A stretch of DNA of 64,000 bases from Candidatus Acetothermia bacterium (lineage in GTDB: Bacteria > Bipolaricaulota > Bipolaricaulia > Bipolaricaulales > Bipolaricaulaceae): positions 1 to 64,000 of the forward strand of contig PXEP01000050.1 in the NCBI GenBank assembly GCA_003566155.1. The letters are read 5' to 3'. Below are positions 38,502-50,475 of the stretch, in pieces. Under the pieces are notes generated by a model. It saw only the letters and a list, made by a program, of their open reading frames with translations, was not told the origin of the DNA and made no database searches. The position numbers were made by a program, and so were the translations under genes. Each line of letters starts with the position of its first letter. Position 1 is the first letter of the stretch.

Positions 38502-39453
38502 CGACACCTCCATCCGTGCCTTGGAGGAGAAGGTCGCCGAGCTACGTACGATGATGGAGAGCGGCGGCGTCGACCTAAGCGAGGAGATCACACTCCTGGA
38601 GAAGAAACTGTTCGCCCTAAGACGAGAACAATACGCGCGGATGTCTGATTGGGACAGAGTCAAGCTTGCTCGCCATCCAGAGCGTCCCCGCGGGTCTCCG
38701 TTGGTGGAAGCCGTTGCAGAAAACTTCTACGAATTGCGCGGCGACCGGATGGGCGGAGATGATCCAGCTCTCCGAGGGGGCCCGGCCCTTCTGGACGGCA
38801 GGAGGATCATGATCCTGTTCCACCACAGAGGGAGCACACGTGAACAGCAACATGCCTGTCGATTCGGGATGGCCACGCCGCAGGGTTACCGCAAGGCGAT
38901 CCGCCTGATGAACATCGCCGAGAGGCTTCGCCTGCCGCTTCTGTCGCTCGTGGACACACCAGGCGCCTACCCCGGCGTGCAGTCAGAAGAGCAGAACATA
39001 GCAGGGGCTATAGCGGAAAGCATTTCACGAACGCTTGCTTTGGACGTGCCCACCTTGACGGTCATCCTTGGCGAAGGTGGATCCGGGGGAGCGATTGCGA
39101 TAGCCGCTACCGACCGGGTCCTGATGATGGAGAATGCAACGTACTCGGTGATCTCCCCCGAAGGGGCAGCAGCTATCCTGTGGAAGGACCCCCAGGCCAC
39201 TCCCCAAGCCGCCCAGGCGCTGCGCCTGACCGCCCCTCCCCTTATGGAACTGGGGCTCATAGACCAGATCATCGCCGAACCTGTCGGAGGGGCACATACT
39301 GACCCGAAGTCGACCGCCGATGAACTACGGACTGCCGTAAGCAATCATCTGCATGAATTGTCATCGATCCCGCTGGACGAGCTGAGAGCTTTGCGGTACA
39401 AACGGTATCGAAATGCGGGAAGCGTCCGTGCGGCGGCCGATCAAAGGGGTTGA
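38494..39453 (+). CDS. accA: Acetyl-CoA carboxylase carboxyltransferase subunit alpha
   Basis: RPRGSPLVEAVAENFYELRGDRMGGDDPALRGG; VDTPGAYPGVQSEEQNIAGAIAE; ILGEGGSGGAIAI. Confidence 0.97.
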   Translation: MADDTSIRALEEKVAELRTMMESGGVDLSEEITLLEKKLFALRREQYARMSDWDRVKLARHPERPRGSPLVEAVAENFYELRGDRMGGDDPALRGGPALLDGRRIMILFHHRGSTREQQHACRFGMATPQGYRKAIRLMNIAERLRLPLLSLVDTPGAYPGVQSEEQNIAGAIAESISRTLALDVPTLTVILGEGGSGGAIAIAATDRVLMMENATYSVISPEGAAAILWKDPQATPQAAQALRLTAPPLMELGLIDQIIAEPVGGAHTDPKSTADELRTAVSNHLHELSSIPLDELRALRYKRYRNAGSVRAAADQRG

Positions 39454-40168
39454 CGCCTGCGAGGGATGCGAGGCCGGCTGCACCTATGTGTTTCGTGGAC
39501 TCCCAGCCGAAGCTTGGAGAGAACTGCGGCCAGCCATGCGGACCATGGACCTTGCAGCCGGAGAGACGGTGTTTCACGAAGGCATGCCCGCCTTTGGTTT
39601 GTACATCGTCTGTGAGGGCAAAGTGAAAGTAGCTAAGCACACCCGCGCTACGCACTCGCAGATCCTCAAACTGCTGGGCCCCGGGGAGATTCTGGGCGAG
39701 AAGACCTTGTTCGATCGAGAGACCTACACCTGTTATGCGAAGACCCTCGAACCATCGCGTCTTGTGTTCATTCCCAAAGAAGATTTCCTGGCCCTCGTGC
39801 GCAAGTACCCGGACGTAGCCTTGCGGTTGGTGGAGAAGCTTTCCCGCGAGGGGAAAGTGTTCGGCGAGAAGCTAGTCGAGATCACCTCACGCTCGGCAAA
39901 GGAGCGCGTCGCCCGTGTGTTGGTCGAGCTCTATCACGCGTTCGGCAGCGAGACAAGGAGGGGGTTGGACATCGGGGTAGAGCTGCCCCGTGCCGAACTG
40001 GCGGAGATGGCAGGACTAACCACCGAAACCGCTATCCGAGTCCTCTCGGATCTCAAGGACCGCGAGATCATCGCCCTGGATGGCCCCCGGATCCTTATCT
40101 TGAAGATGGATAACATGAAGCATCTGGCTCACCCGTTCCGCACCTTCCTTCGGGAAAACCTGGCCTAG
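39413..40168 (+). CDS. Crp/Fnr family regulator with N-terminal CxxCxxxC
   Basis: DACEGCEAGC, cNMP-binding fold, C-terminal HTH RAELAEMAGLTTETAIRVLSDLKDREII. Confidence 0.92.
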   Translation: MREASVRRPIKGVDACEGCEAGCTYVFRGLPAEAWRELRPAMRTMDLAAGETVFHEGMPAFGLYIVCEGKVKVAKHTRATHSQILKLLGPGEILGEKTLFDRETYTCYAKTLEPSRLVFIPKEDFLALVRKYPDVALRLVEKLSREGKVFGEKLVEITSRSAKERVARVLVELYHAFGSETRRGLDIGVELPRAELAEMAGLTTETAIRVLSDLKDREIIALDGPRILILKMDNMKHLAHPFRTFLRENLA

Positions 40169-40654
40169 ATGGTGCTGTCCGTCCTGGGGGTAGGAAACCC
40201 CCTACGCCGAGATGACGGAGTAGGTCAGTGGGTGGCCGCCCGTCTGGCCGACTTGGGCTGGACGGCCTATCTTGCCGGAAGGTCACCGGAGAACATGATC
40301 GGCAAGGTCCAGCGAGACCATCCCGCAAAGCTTATCGTGGTCGATGCAGCGAACCTCGATCTTCCTCCGGGCGCATTCCGTAGGCTCCCCGAACAGGCCT
40401 CCCCCACCATGCTCGTCGGCACCCACGGCCTCCCGCTGCCCTTTCTCCTGTCATTGCTGCGAGAATCCGTGGGGGAGATGGTACTTGTGGGCGTACAACC
40501 GGCACGCATCGAGCCGGGCGAAGGACTGACACCCCCAGTTGAGAGGGGAGCTGGACGGCTGGTCGTGCTGCTGGCCGAGGGCAAGCTCGACCATATACCT
40601 ATGTACAATCCGCCGCCCCATGTTGACACAGTACCCCCCCAGGGGGAACATTAG
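40169..40654 (+). CDS. Hydrogenase maturation protease (HycI/HyaD-like)
   Basis: VLGVGNPLRRDDGVGQWVAARL; VVDAANLDLPPG; THGLPL. Confidence 0.88.
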   Translation: MVLSVLGVGNPLRRDDGVGQWVAARLADLGWTAYLAGRSPENMIGKVQRDHPAKLIVVDAANLDLPPGAFRRLPEQASPTMLVGTHGLPLPFLLSLLRESVGEMVLVGVQPARIEPGEGLTPPVERGAGRLVVLLAEGKLDHIPMYNPPPHVDTVPPQGEH

Positions 40655-40662
40655 TCTTACCA

Positions 40663-40738
40663 GGGGCCGTAGCTCAGCTGGGAGAGCGCTGGCATGGCAT
40701 GCCAGAAGTCAGGGGTTCGAGTCCCCTCGGCTCCACCA
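40663..40738 (+). tRNA. tRNA-Ala (anticodon GGC), CCA encoded
   Basis: GGGGCCGTAGCTCAGCTGGGAGAGCGCTGGCATGGCATGCCAG...GGTTCGAGTCCCCTCGGCTCCACCA; loop AUGGCAU. Confidence 0.97.
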
Positions 40739-41020
40739 AACACGACAATTCCGTTACCTGTACGACAACCCTCAATCTCGCCGTACAGACCTACCCCGCC
40801 CGAATGGTAGAACCGCCTTGCACCCACAGACAACCGCGGCCATCGGATTCGGCATCAAGAATGCATGCTGGCCGGCCCATGGTCTCCTGTCAGATGAGTG
40901 TCGGCTTCGACATCGGTGGCCTTATACACCTGAGACAGTGCCAGCCCTCTGGAGCAGCCAACGTCTGGTATAGTAGTCTCACATGGTGTCGCGGGGATCG
41001 CCCAATGAAGGAGGTGCACT

Positions 41021-41255
41021 ATGCAGGGATTTGACCGCATCACGTTCGATCCCGAAGTCATGGGGGCGTCGCGCCTGCGTGCGTGGTATGCGAGTGCCCG
41101 TCTCGCTGGTGATCAAGTTGGTGGCCAACGGGTTGTCCACGGAAGAGATCATCGACGCCTATCCCTACCTTGAGCCGGAGGACATCCGCCAAGCACTGCG
41201 TTATGCGGCCTGGCTTGCTGAAGAAGGTGTTCATCCACGCGAGCAGACGACATGA
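41021..41255 (+). pseudogene. DUF433-family antitoxin, interrupted by a +1 frameshift at a G5 run
   Basis: MQGFDRITFDPEVMG in one frame continues as RRACVRGMRVPVSLVIKLVANGLSTEEIIDAYPYLEPEDIRQALRYAAWLAEEG in another; switch at GGGGG 41062-41066. Confidence 0.85.
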
Positions 41256-41371
41256 AGCTCTTGGCCGATATGGGAATCCCCCCGAAGACCGTTGTCTTTC
41301 TTCGGGAGCTTGGCCACGACGCGATCCACCTGCACGAACAAGGGCTTGAGAGGTCAGCACTATGCGGCTAA
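41252..41371 (+). pseudogene. Truncated DUF5615-family PIN-like toxin
   Basis: MKLLADMGIPPKTVVFLRELGHDAIHLHEQGLERSALCG*, family N-terminus only; ATGA overlap with the DUF433 ORF. Confidence 0.75.
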
Positions 41372-41886
41372 ACGAATAGTCCAGATATCGTGCTCATGGG
41401 GAGGAACAGGCGGTTCTCATCGTCAATGAGAGCCTGAAAACCATACTTCTGGTAGAAACTACGCGCAGCTTCATTCTTGGCGCTCACCACCACAGCATAC
41501 GAAGCTACTTCCTGAGCGTGGACGGAACTCCGAAAGAGAGCGTCCATCAGAAGGAATTCCCCCAAGCCCTGACCACGGCACCTCTGATCCACGGCCAACC
41601 GTCCAAGCAGTGTAGTGGGCACAACGGGATAACGGGGCAACCTGCGCGCCAGATCGGACGGTAGTTCGGCAAGCCTGACCGCACAGGCTGAGAGAGTGTA
41701 GTAACCTAACACCTGCGGGTTGTCTCGGCTGATGAGGACAAAAGGGACGGTTACGTTCCGACGTTTGTCCTGATTCGCCCGGTGCTGTAAATACTCATCC
41801 AATACAGGGATACCTGAGGAGAAGGTACTCCTGTCGTGCTCAGCGCCCAATGCCTCAACAAGGTGTTCGCCGTCAGGGCATGCCAT
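41368..41886 (-). CDS. GNAT-family toxin, TacT-like
   Basis: FSSGIPVLDEYLQHRANQDKRRNVTVPFVLI; LLGRLAVDQRCRGQGLGEFLLMDAL; paired with DUF1778. Confidence 0.92.
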   Translation of the reverse strand: MACPDGEHLVEALGAEHDRSTFSSGIPVLDEYLQHRANQDKRRNVTVPFVLISRDNPQVLGYYTLSACAVRLAELPSDLARRLPRYPVVPTTLLGRLAVDQRCRGQGLGEFLLMDALFRSSVHAQEVASYAVVVSAKNEAARSFYQKYGFQALIDDENRLFLPMSTISGLFV

Positions 41887-42159
41887 TCAGAGGTTCGTAG
41901 CTCGTTTGTATCGTTGCGCGGCGGTCCTCAGTCCCTCGTTCGGTTTCGGAGGGTTGAGAAGGGCTTGGACAAATGCTTCACTGTCTTGGCGAGAGAGGGC
42001 CATTTCCTCATGTTCCTTTACGGCACGGCGGGCAGCTTTGACGGCACTGTTGATCACAAACTCGGAGATTGAACGATGCGTTAGCGCGGCAGCCCGTTTG
42101 ACCAAGGCTTTTTCGTCGGGGCTTGCGCGAAGCTCGATTCTCTCACCTTTAACAGCCAT
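41887..42159 (-). CDS. DUF1778-family antitoxin, TacA-like
   Basis: GERIELRASPDEKALVKRAAALTHRSISEFVINSAVKAARRAV; directly upstream of the GNAT toxin. Confidence 0.92.
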   Translation of the reverse strand: MAVKGERIELRASPDEKALVKRAAALTHRSISEFVINSAVKAARRAVKEHEEMALSRQDSEAFVQALLNPPKPNEGLRTAAQRYKRATNL

Positions 42160-42188
42160 GGTAGCACTCCCTTCATTGACCCGGATTC

Positions 42189-42235
42189 TGTACGGGCCTA
42201 TGCCGTACACTAGCACACTGGCCTTCGCGTGTCAA
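42189..42235 (-). promoter_or_regulatory. Promoter and operator palindrome of the TacAT-like module
   Basis: TGTACGG-N7-CCGTACA at 42189-42209; minus strand TTGACA (42230-42235), 17-nt spacer, TAGTGT (42207-42212). Confidence 0.75.
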
Positions 42236-42337
42236 CGCCCCCCTTCCTCCATGGGGACCGATCCTGCTGACTGAAGCTGGCCCACCTCGGTGAACACCAA
42301 CTCGCCCGAACTCGCTTAGGTTCTCTTGGTCCCGCGA

Positions 42338-42356
42338 GTCAACGGGAAACTGCCCC
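42338..42356. mobile_element. Possible IS21-like terminal sequence remnant
   Basis: GGGGCAGTTTCCCGTTGAC (minus strand) resembles the GGCAGTTTnnnnTTGAC repeats at IS21-family ends. Confidence 0.25.
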
Positions 42357-42740
42357 GGAAGGTTCTACATTCGGTCCGGTTGGCTCCACCACCTTGCCAG
42401 GTGCACTTTCCAGTTAAGTTATGACGATCGTCCTCACTGAGGCCAACCTAACCGATCGGGGAGCTGGTTCCGTCTCTGCTGGGGAGGCAATGAGACGAGT
42501 ACAGTTTGGTCGCCGCCATTGCGACCGCTGAACACCCTGCTCAGCGCGAGCGGGAGGGGGGAGCTCCGGAGAAGGCTCCGGCCTTCCTGCGCCTCTGTAA
42601 GTACAATGCCAAGTGCAATGCACGGAGGACTGATGGCATGACGGGCATGCAAAACGGGAAAAGCCAGCATGAACAGAAGCTCACCTTCAGAAAGCTGGAG
42701 CGGGAAGAACTGGGGAAACTGAGGAACATCGACCGTAGGC

Positions 42741-42794
42741 TCATTCGAGGCCCAACAGGCGAGCCGCATTTCCGTAAGCGAACTGTTCGATCTC
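42741..42794 (-). pseudogene. C-terminal relic of an amidohydrolase
   Basis: Minus strand encodes EIEQFAYGNAARLLGLE*, the typical Amidohydro_2 C-terminus, with a stop 4 codons upstream. Confidence 0.5.
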
Positions 42795-42826
42795 CCGGCA
42801 TCATGGAAGGAGGGTCCAAGGTCAGG

Positions 42827-43285
42827 TCAATGACCCAACGCAAACCTCAACACCACTACCCAGATGACGACGCTGGATAGGAGAAGCCCAGCGGTGGCCA
42901 GCACATGGCGCCGGGTTCGGCGTCGCCCCAGAATCCCCAGCACCACTCCAGTGACAGCCACTACCAAATTTACCTGAGGTCCAGTGGGCAGAACCAACGC
43001 TGCGACCCCCGCAGCCACTGCTCCGAGCCCGCAGAGGTTCTCTTGATAGCGCCTGGGCTCCGCCAGGCGGCGGATCTGCTCGATCGCGGGGGGGACTTCC
43101 GTATCCGCCGGCGACTCCTGGCACCCATCCTGCGCGCGGGCGTCCGGCGGAGTCTCTGGCCCCTTCAGACATAGCGGGCACCCCTCGCCAGCCAGAAACG
43201 ACTGCACCTTGCGTTCATCCCAGCTGCGCAGATCGCCTACGTTCAGCCTTCTCCCACACCGCCTGCAGGATAGATCTTGACCCAT
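42827..43285 (-). CDS. Zinc-ribbon protein with C-terminal TM helices
   Basis: CRRCGRRLNVGD...GCPLCLKG; two C-terminal hydrophobic segments; start with GGAGGAGAGG; ORF-track start 43669. Confidence 0.65.
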   Translation of the reverse strand: MGQDLSCRRCGRRLNVGDLRSWDERKVQSFLAGEGCPLCLKGPETPPDARAQDGCQESPADTEVPPAIEQIRRLAEPRRYQENLCGLGAVAAGVAALVLPTGPQVNLVVAVTGVVLGILGRRRTRRHVLATAGLLLSSVVIWVVVLRFALGH

Positions 43286-43582
43286 CCTCTCCTCCTTAGC
43301 TACTCTAGCAATGCTCGTGAGCACTCTGCAACGAATCGGCCCCGCCAACTTCCGCCCCGACCCGTGCGCGACTGGCCAAGCACAATGGCCCCTCCGGCCT
43401 GGCAAGATAAGGGAAACCTCGTACGCCTTGGTCGTCTGCGCCCTTGACAAGTACTCCCCATAGGCTAAAGTAACATCTACAAGACCGTACGAAATGTAAT
43501 TGCGTGGCCGTTGGGTACCCCTCAGCGAACCGGAGCAAACATGTAGTCGGTTTAGTCGAATGTGCAAGGAGGGATACACCAG

Positions 43583-43783
43583 ATGGCCATCGGCAAAGTT
43601 AAGTGGTTCAACGATGCGAAGGGCTTCGGTTTCATCGAGCAAGATGACGGACCCGACGTTTTCGTGCACTTCTCAGCGATCAACGCGCCAGGCTTCAAGA
43701 GCCTCCGCGAGGGTCAGGCTGTAGAGTTCGAGATCGAACAAGGGCCCAAGGGTCCGCAAGCCAAGAACGCTACCCCACGCTGA
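43583..43783 (+). CDS. Cold shock protein
   Basis: [38 protein letters not shown] upstream. Confidence 0.96.
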   Translation: MAIGKVKWFNDAKGFGFIEQDDGPDVFVHFSAINAPGFKSLREGQAVEFEIEQGPKGPQAKNATPR

Positions 43784-43863
43784 ATGCTGACCGTCGCTGC
43801 ATAGGCTGATGCACCGCTGGGACGTCTATTGCGGTGCTAACAGCGTTATGCGTGAAAGATAAC

Positions 43864-43927
43864 GAGCCGCCGTGCCTCTACGTGAGTCTTGCTCACGCAG
43901 AGGATTCACCGGCGGCTCTGTTCTTTT
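43864..43927 (+). terminator. Long segmented hairpin with T-tract downstream of the csp gene
   Basis: GAGCCGCCGTGCCTCTACGTGAG-TCTTG-CTCACGCAGAGGATTCACCGGCGGCTC followed by TGTTCTTTT. Confidence 0.8.
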
Positions 43928-44134
43928 GCAGTTTCGACAGGGGGCGATTTGGCATCTTGAGATACACCTTACTACCATACGCGGTGTGGGTGGATGTGGT
44001 GACAGCCGGTCAACCTGTTTCTCCAGCAAGCGATGCCATAGAAGCCAATCCCGCAGTAGGAAGCTGTTTCCCTTCCCTGAGTTAACCGGCGCCCACTGCC
44101 GCCTTCTGACCAACAAGTGCATAAGGAGGCGCTT

Positions 44135-47481
<3,347 letters not shown>

Positions 47482-47515
47482 CTATTCTAACGCCAACAGG
47501 CAGGACTCAAGTCGG

Positions 47516-48508
47516 TCAGGCCGAGGGAGCGTAGCCATGCTCCCGAAACCAGCGCACCGACTTTGCTAAGGCCTCCCGGGTTGGGGTCTGCGGAAAACCA
47601 AGCTCCTCCACGGCCTTGCTTGGGTCGAAGTACATCTTGTGCTTGGACATCCTTACAGTTTCCGGGGTCAACCTACGGCTCCCTCGCCCCATGAGACGTA
47701 AAGACAGCGCATTCAGGTGGGAAAGAGCCAGCACGGGAGCATAAGGAAGACGCGCTTTGGGGGCGGGTAGACCGCTCACCTCGGCCAACATGCCCAGCAT
47801 CTCTCGCATGGTCACGTTCTCCCCCCCGAGGATGTACCGCTCCCCCGAGCGCCCCCGCCGGGCAGCGAGCACATGCCCCCGTCCCACGTCTTCAGCATCG
47901 ACCACGTTCATTCCTGTGTCCATGTACGCAGGCATATCGCCTCGCAAGAAATCCACAATCACCTGCCCGGTCGGCGTGGGCTTGCTGTCCCACGGACCGA
48001 CCGGAAAGCTGGGATTCACTATGACCACCGGGAGTCGACGGGAGTACTCCAGCGCAACCTGCTCCGCCAGGTACTTGCTGCGTTTGTAATGGCCGATGAT
48101 GGCCTGTGGCCGCACCGGGGTGGACTCGGTCGCCGATCCCCCGTCATCCCGCAGCCCAAGCGCGGCAACAGAACTCGTATACACCACGCGTTCCACTCCC
48201 GCTCGCTCTGCCTCCTCCAATACCGTCCGGGTACCGTCCACATTGGCCAGATACACTTGCTGCGGGTCAGGAGTAGAGAATGCGTACATCGCCGCCACGT
48301 GAAACACGAGCGCGCAACCCTCCACGGCACGCTTCAGGGAAGATGCATCGCGCACATCTCCCTCCGCGATTTCCACGTTCAAACCATGCACGGCACGGCG
48401 ATCGGAGCCCGGGCGGGCCAACACGCGCACGGGGATCCCTTCCTGCAGGAGCGCCCGGACCACATTTGCGCCGAGGAATCCCGTTCCACCAGTTACCAGC
48501 GCCTTCAT
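47516..48508 (-). CDS. NAD-dependent epimerase/dehydratase, HpnA-like
   Basis: MKALVTGGTGFLGANVVRALLQEGIPVRVLARPGSDRRAV; YKRSKYLAEQVALEY; ORF-track start 48652. Confidence 0.88.
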   Translation of the reverse strand: MKALVTGGTGFLGANVVRALLQEGIPVRVLARPGSDRRAVHGLNVEIAEGDVRDASSLKRAVEGCALVFHVAAMYAFSTPDPQQVYLANVDGTRTVLEEAERAGVERVVYTSSVAALGLRDDGGSATESTPVRPQAIIGHYKRSKYLAEQVALEYSRRLPVVIVNPSFPVGPWDSKPTPTGQVIVDFLRGDMPAYMDTGMNVVDAEDVGRGHVLAARRGRSGERYILGGENVTMREMLGMLAEVSGLPAPKARLPYAPVLALSHLNALSLRLMGRGSRRLTPETVRMSKHKMYFDPSKAVEELGFPQTPTREALAKSVRWFREHGYAPSA

Positions 48509-48622
48509 CTTTCCCCTCCGCCTCGTAGCGTACAGCAAACCCGCGTTGATGGTACCGGATACACACGGAGTGGGCCGACAGGTGAAGTGAGGTAGAATGG
48601 AACATGGAAAGGGGGATGTGAT

Positions 48623-50467
48623 ATGCAAGGCGTGTTCGGCAAGTACCTCCAAGTGAACCTGTCAACTGGGGAGATCAAGGACCGGTCAATTCCAGAGGAA
48701 TGGTACCGCATGCATCTCGGCGGAAGGGGAATCGCCGCTCGACTCTTGTTGGAGATGGTGCCTCCCGGCACGGACGCCTACGCGCCGGAGAACGCACTGG
48801 TGTTCGCCACCGGGCCGTTTCAGGGTACCGGATTGGCTGGTGCAGGTCGACATGTGCTGATGGCGGTATCGCCCAAGACTGGCTCGATAGCCTGTTCCTA
48901 CGCGGGGGGGTACCTGGGGCACGAACTTGGCCGTTCCGGCTACGACGGTGTCGTATTCCATGGCCGCTCCGCCGAGCCTGTGTACCTTGTCCTCAACGAG
49001 GAAGGCGCGGAATTACGGACTGCGGGGGACCTGTGGGGAAGGCCCACGTTGGAAGTAGATCGAAAACTCAAAGAACGACATCCCGGGGTGCGCGTGGCAT
49101 GCATCGGCCCGGCTGGGGAGCGCCAGGTACAGATGGCATGTGTCATCCACGACGTCAACCGCTCAGCGGGCCGCCCCGGCCTGGGGGCGGTCATGGGAGC
49201 CAAGAAGCTCAAGGCACTCGCCGTCAAGGGTTCCGTGGACAAACCATTGGCCAACAAGGACACCTTCACCCGGCTCAGGACGGAATTCGGTCGGGCCCTC
49301 GCGGAGAACAAAGGGGCCCAGCAACTGGGACAGTACGGCACCGCCGGGGGTCTCACCGGACTCAACGAAACGGGGATCCTCCCCACGGAGAACTTCCGCG
49401 AGGGCGTGTTCGACTCGGCTGAGAGTATCGGCGGGGAACGCATGGCGGAAACGATATTGACCGAACGGGAGACGTGCACCGCCTGCCCCGTCCGCTGCAA
49501 ACGGGTAGTGCAGACGACGTTCGCCGGCGAGCACGTGGACCCGGCTTACGGCGGTCCGGAATACGAGACCTTGGGGGCGCTGGGATCACTGTGCGGGGTG
49601 TCCGATCTATCGGCCATCGCGCTGGGCAATCAACTGTGCAATGCTTACGGCCTAGATACCATCTCCGCCGGCGTGGCGGTAGCCACGTTGATGGAGGCCT
49701 CCGAGCGGGGACTTATCAGCGAGCGCATACCGTGGGGAGATCCCCAATCGTTGGTCTCCTGGATACGCAAGATCGCCGACCGGGAAGGCCTCGGTGACGA
49801 TATAGCGCGCGGCTTGGACAACTGGGCCCGCTCGGTGGGCGCGGACTACGTGATGACGGTGAAGGGCGTAGAACTGCCGATGCATGAACCCCGCGGGAAG
49901 GTCGCCCTGGGACTGTCCTATGCCGTCAGTCCACGCGGGGCGACGCACTTGGAGGGTGTCCACGACACGATGTTGGAGAAAGACTCGCCCACACCGGAGC
50001 TGGGCGTGAACCAACCGGTCGATCGCTTCCAGGTAGAAGACAAGGCGTCGATCGCTGTACTCTATGAAAACTTGCGCTCCTTCAACAACTCACTGGTGAT
50101 GTGCGTGTTCACCACGCCGATGACCGGTCCCGCGTACAACTTCCCCCAGCTGCGCGAGCTTCTGCAAGCTGCTACAGGGGAGGAGATCACCGCCCAGCGG
50201 ATGCTAGAAATCGGGGCGCGCAACTTCGACCTATTGCGTCTGTACTCCTCGCTGTGCGGTTACCGGTCCGCACACGACCGGCTGCCGGATCGACTACACG
50301 CCGCCTTGCCCCGGGGGGCCTCGGCCGATCGCCCGATCGATCGGGAGGCTTTCCGGCGGGAACTAGACCGCTATTATGAACTGCGCGGGTGGGACGACTC
50401 CGGCCCCACCGGCGATCGACTCCGGGAAGCGGGCCTGGCCGAACTCGCGGACAGGTTCGCGCGGTAA
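48623..50467 (+). CDS. Aldehyde:ferredoxin oxidoreductase family protein
   Basis: GVFGKYLQVNLSTGEI; FATGPFQGTGLAGAGRHVLMAVSPKTG; CTACPVRCKR Fe-S ligands. Confidence 0.95.
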   Translation: MQGVFGKYLQVNLSTGEIKDRSIPEEWYRMHLGGRGIAARLLLEMVPPGTDAYAPENALVFATGPFQGTGLAGAGRHVLMAVSPKTGSIACSYAGGYLGHELGRSGYDGVVFHGRSAEPVYLVLNEEGAELRTAGDLWGRPTLEVDRKLKERHPGVRVACIGPAGERQVQMACVIHDVNRSAGRPGLGAVMGAKKLKALAVKGSVDKPLANKDTFTRLRTEFGRALAENKGAQQLGQYGTAGGLTGLNETGILPTENFREGVFDSAESIGGERMAETILTERETCTACPVRCKRVVQTTFAGEHVDPAYGGPEYETLGALGSLCGVSDLSAIALGNQLCNAYGLDTISAGVAVATLMEASERGLISERIPWGDPQSLVSWIRKIADREGLGDDIARGLDNWARSVGADYVMTVKGVELPMHEPRGKVALGLSYAVSPRGATHLEGVHDTMLEKDSPTPELGVNQPVDRFQVEDKASIAVLYENLRSFNNSLVMCVFTTPMTGPAYNFPQLRELLQAATGEEITAQRMLEIGARNFDLLRLYSSLCGYRSAHDRLPDRLHAALPRGASADRPIDREAFRRELDRYYELRGWDDSGPTGDRLREAGLAELADRFAR

Positions 50468-50475
50468 CCTAAGCG

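Noticed and set aside
42506-42880. 124-aa plus-strand ORF in the islet
   Set aside because: No motif, overlaps the minus-strand amidohydrolase relic and the next gene; probably non-coding.
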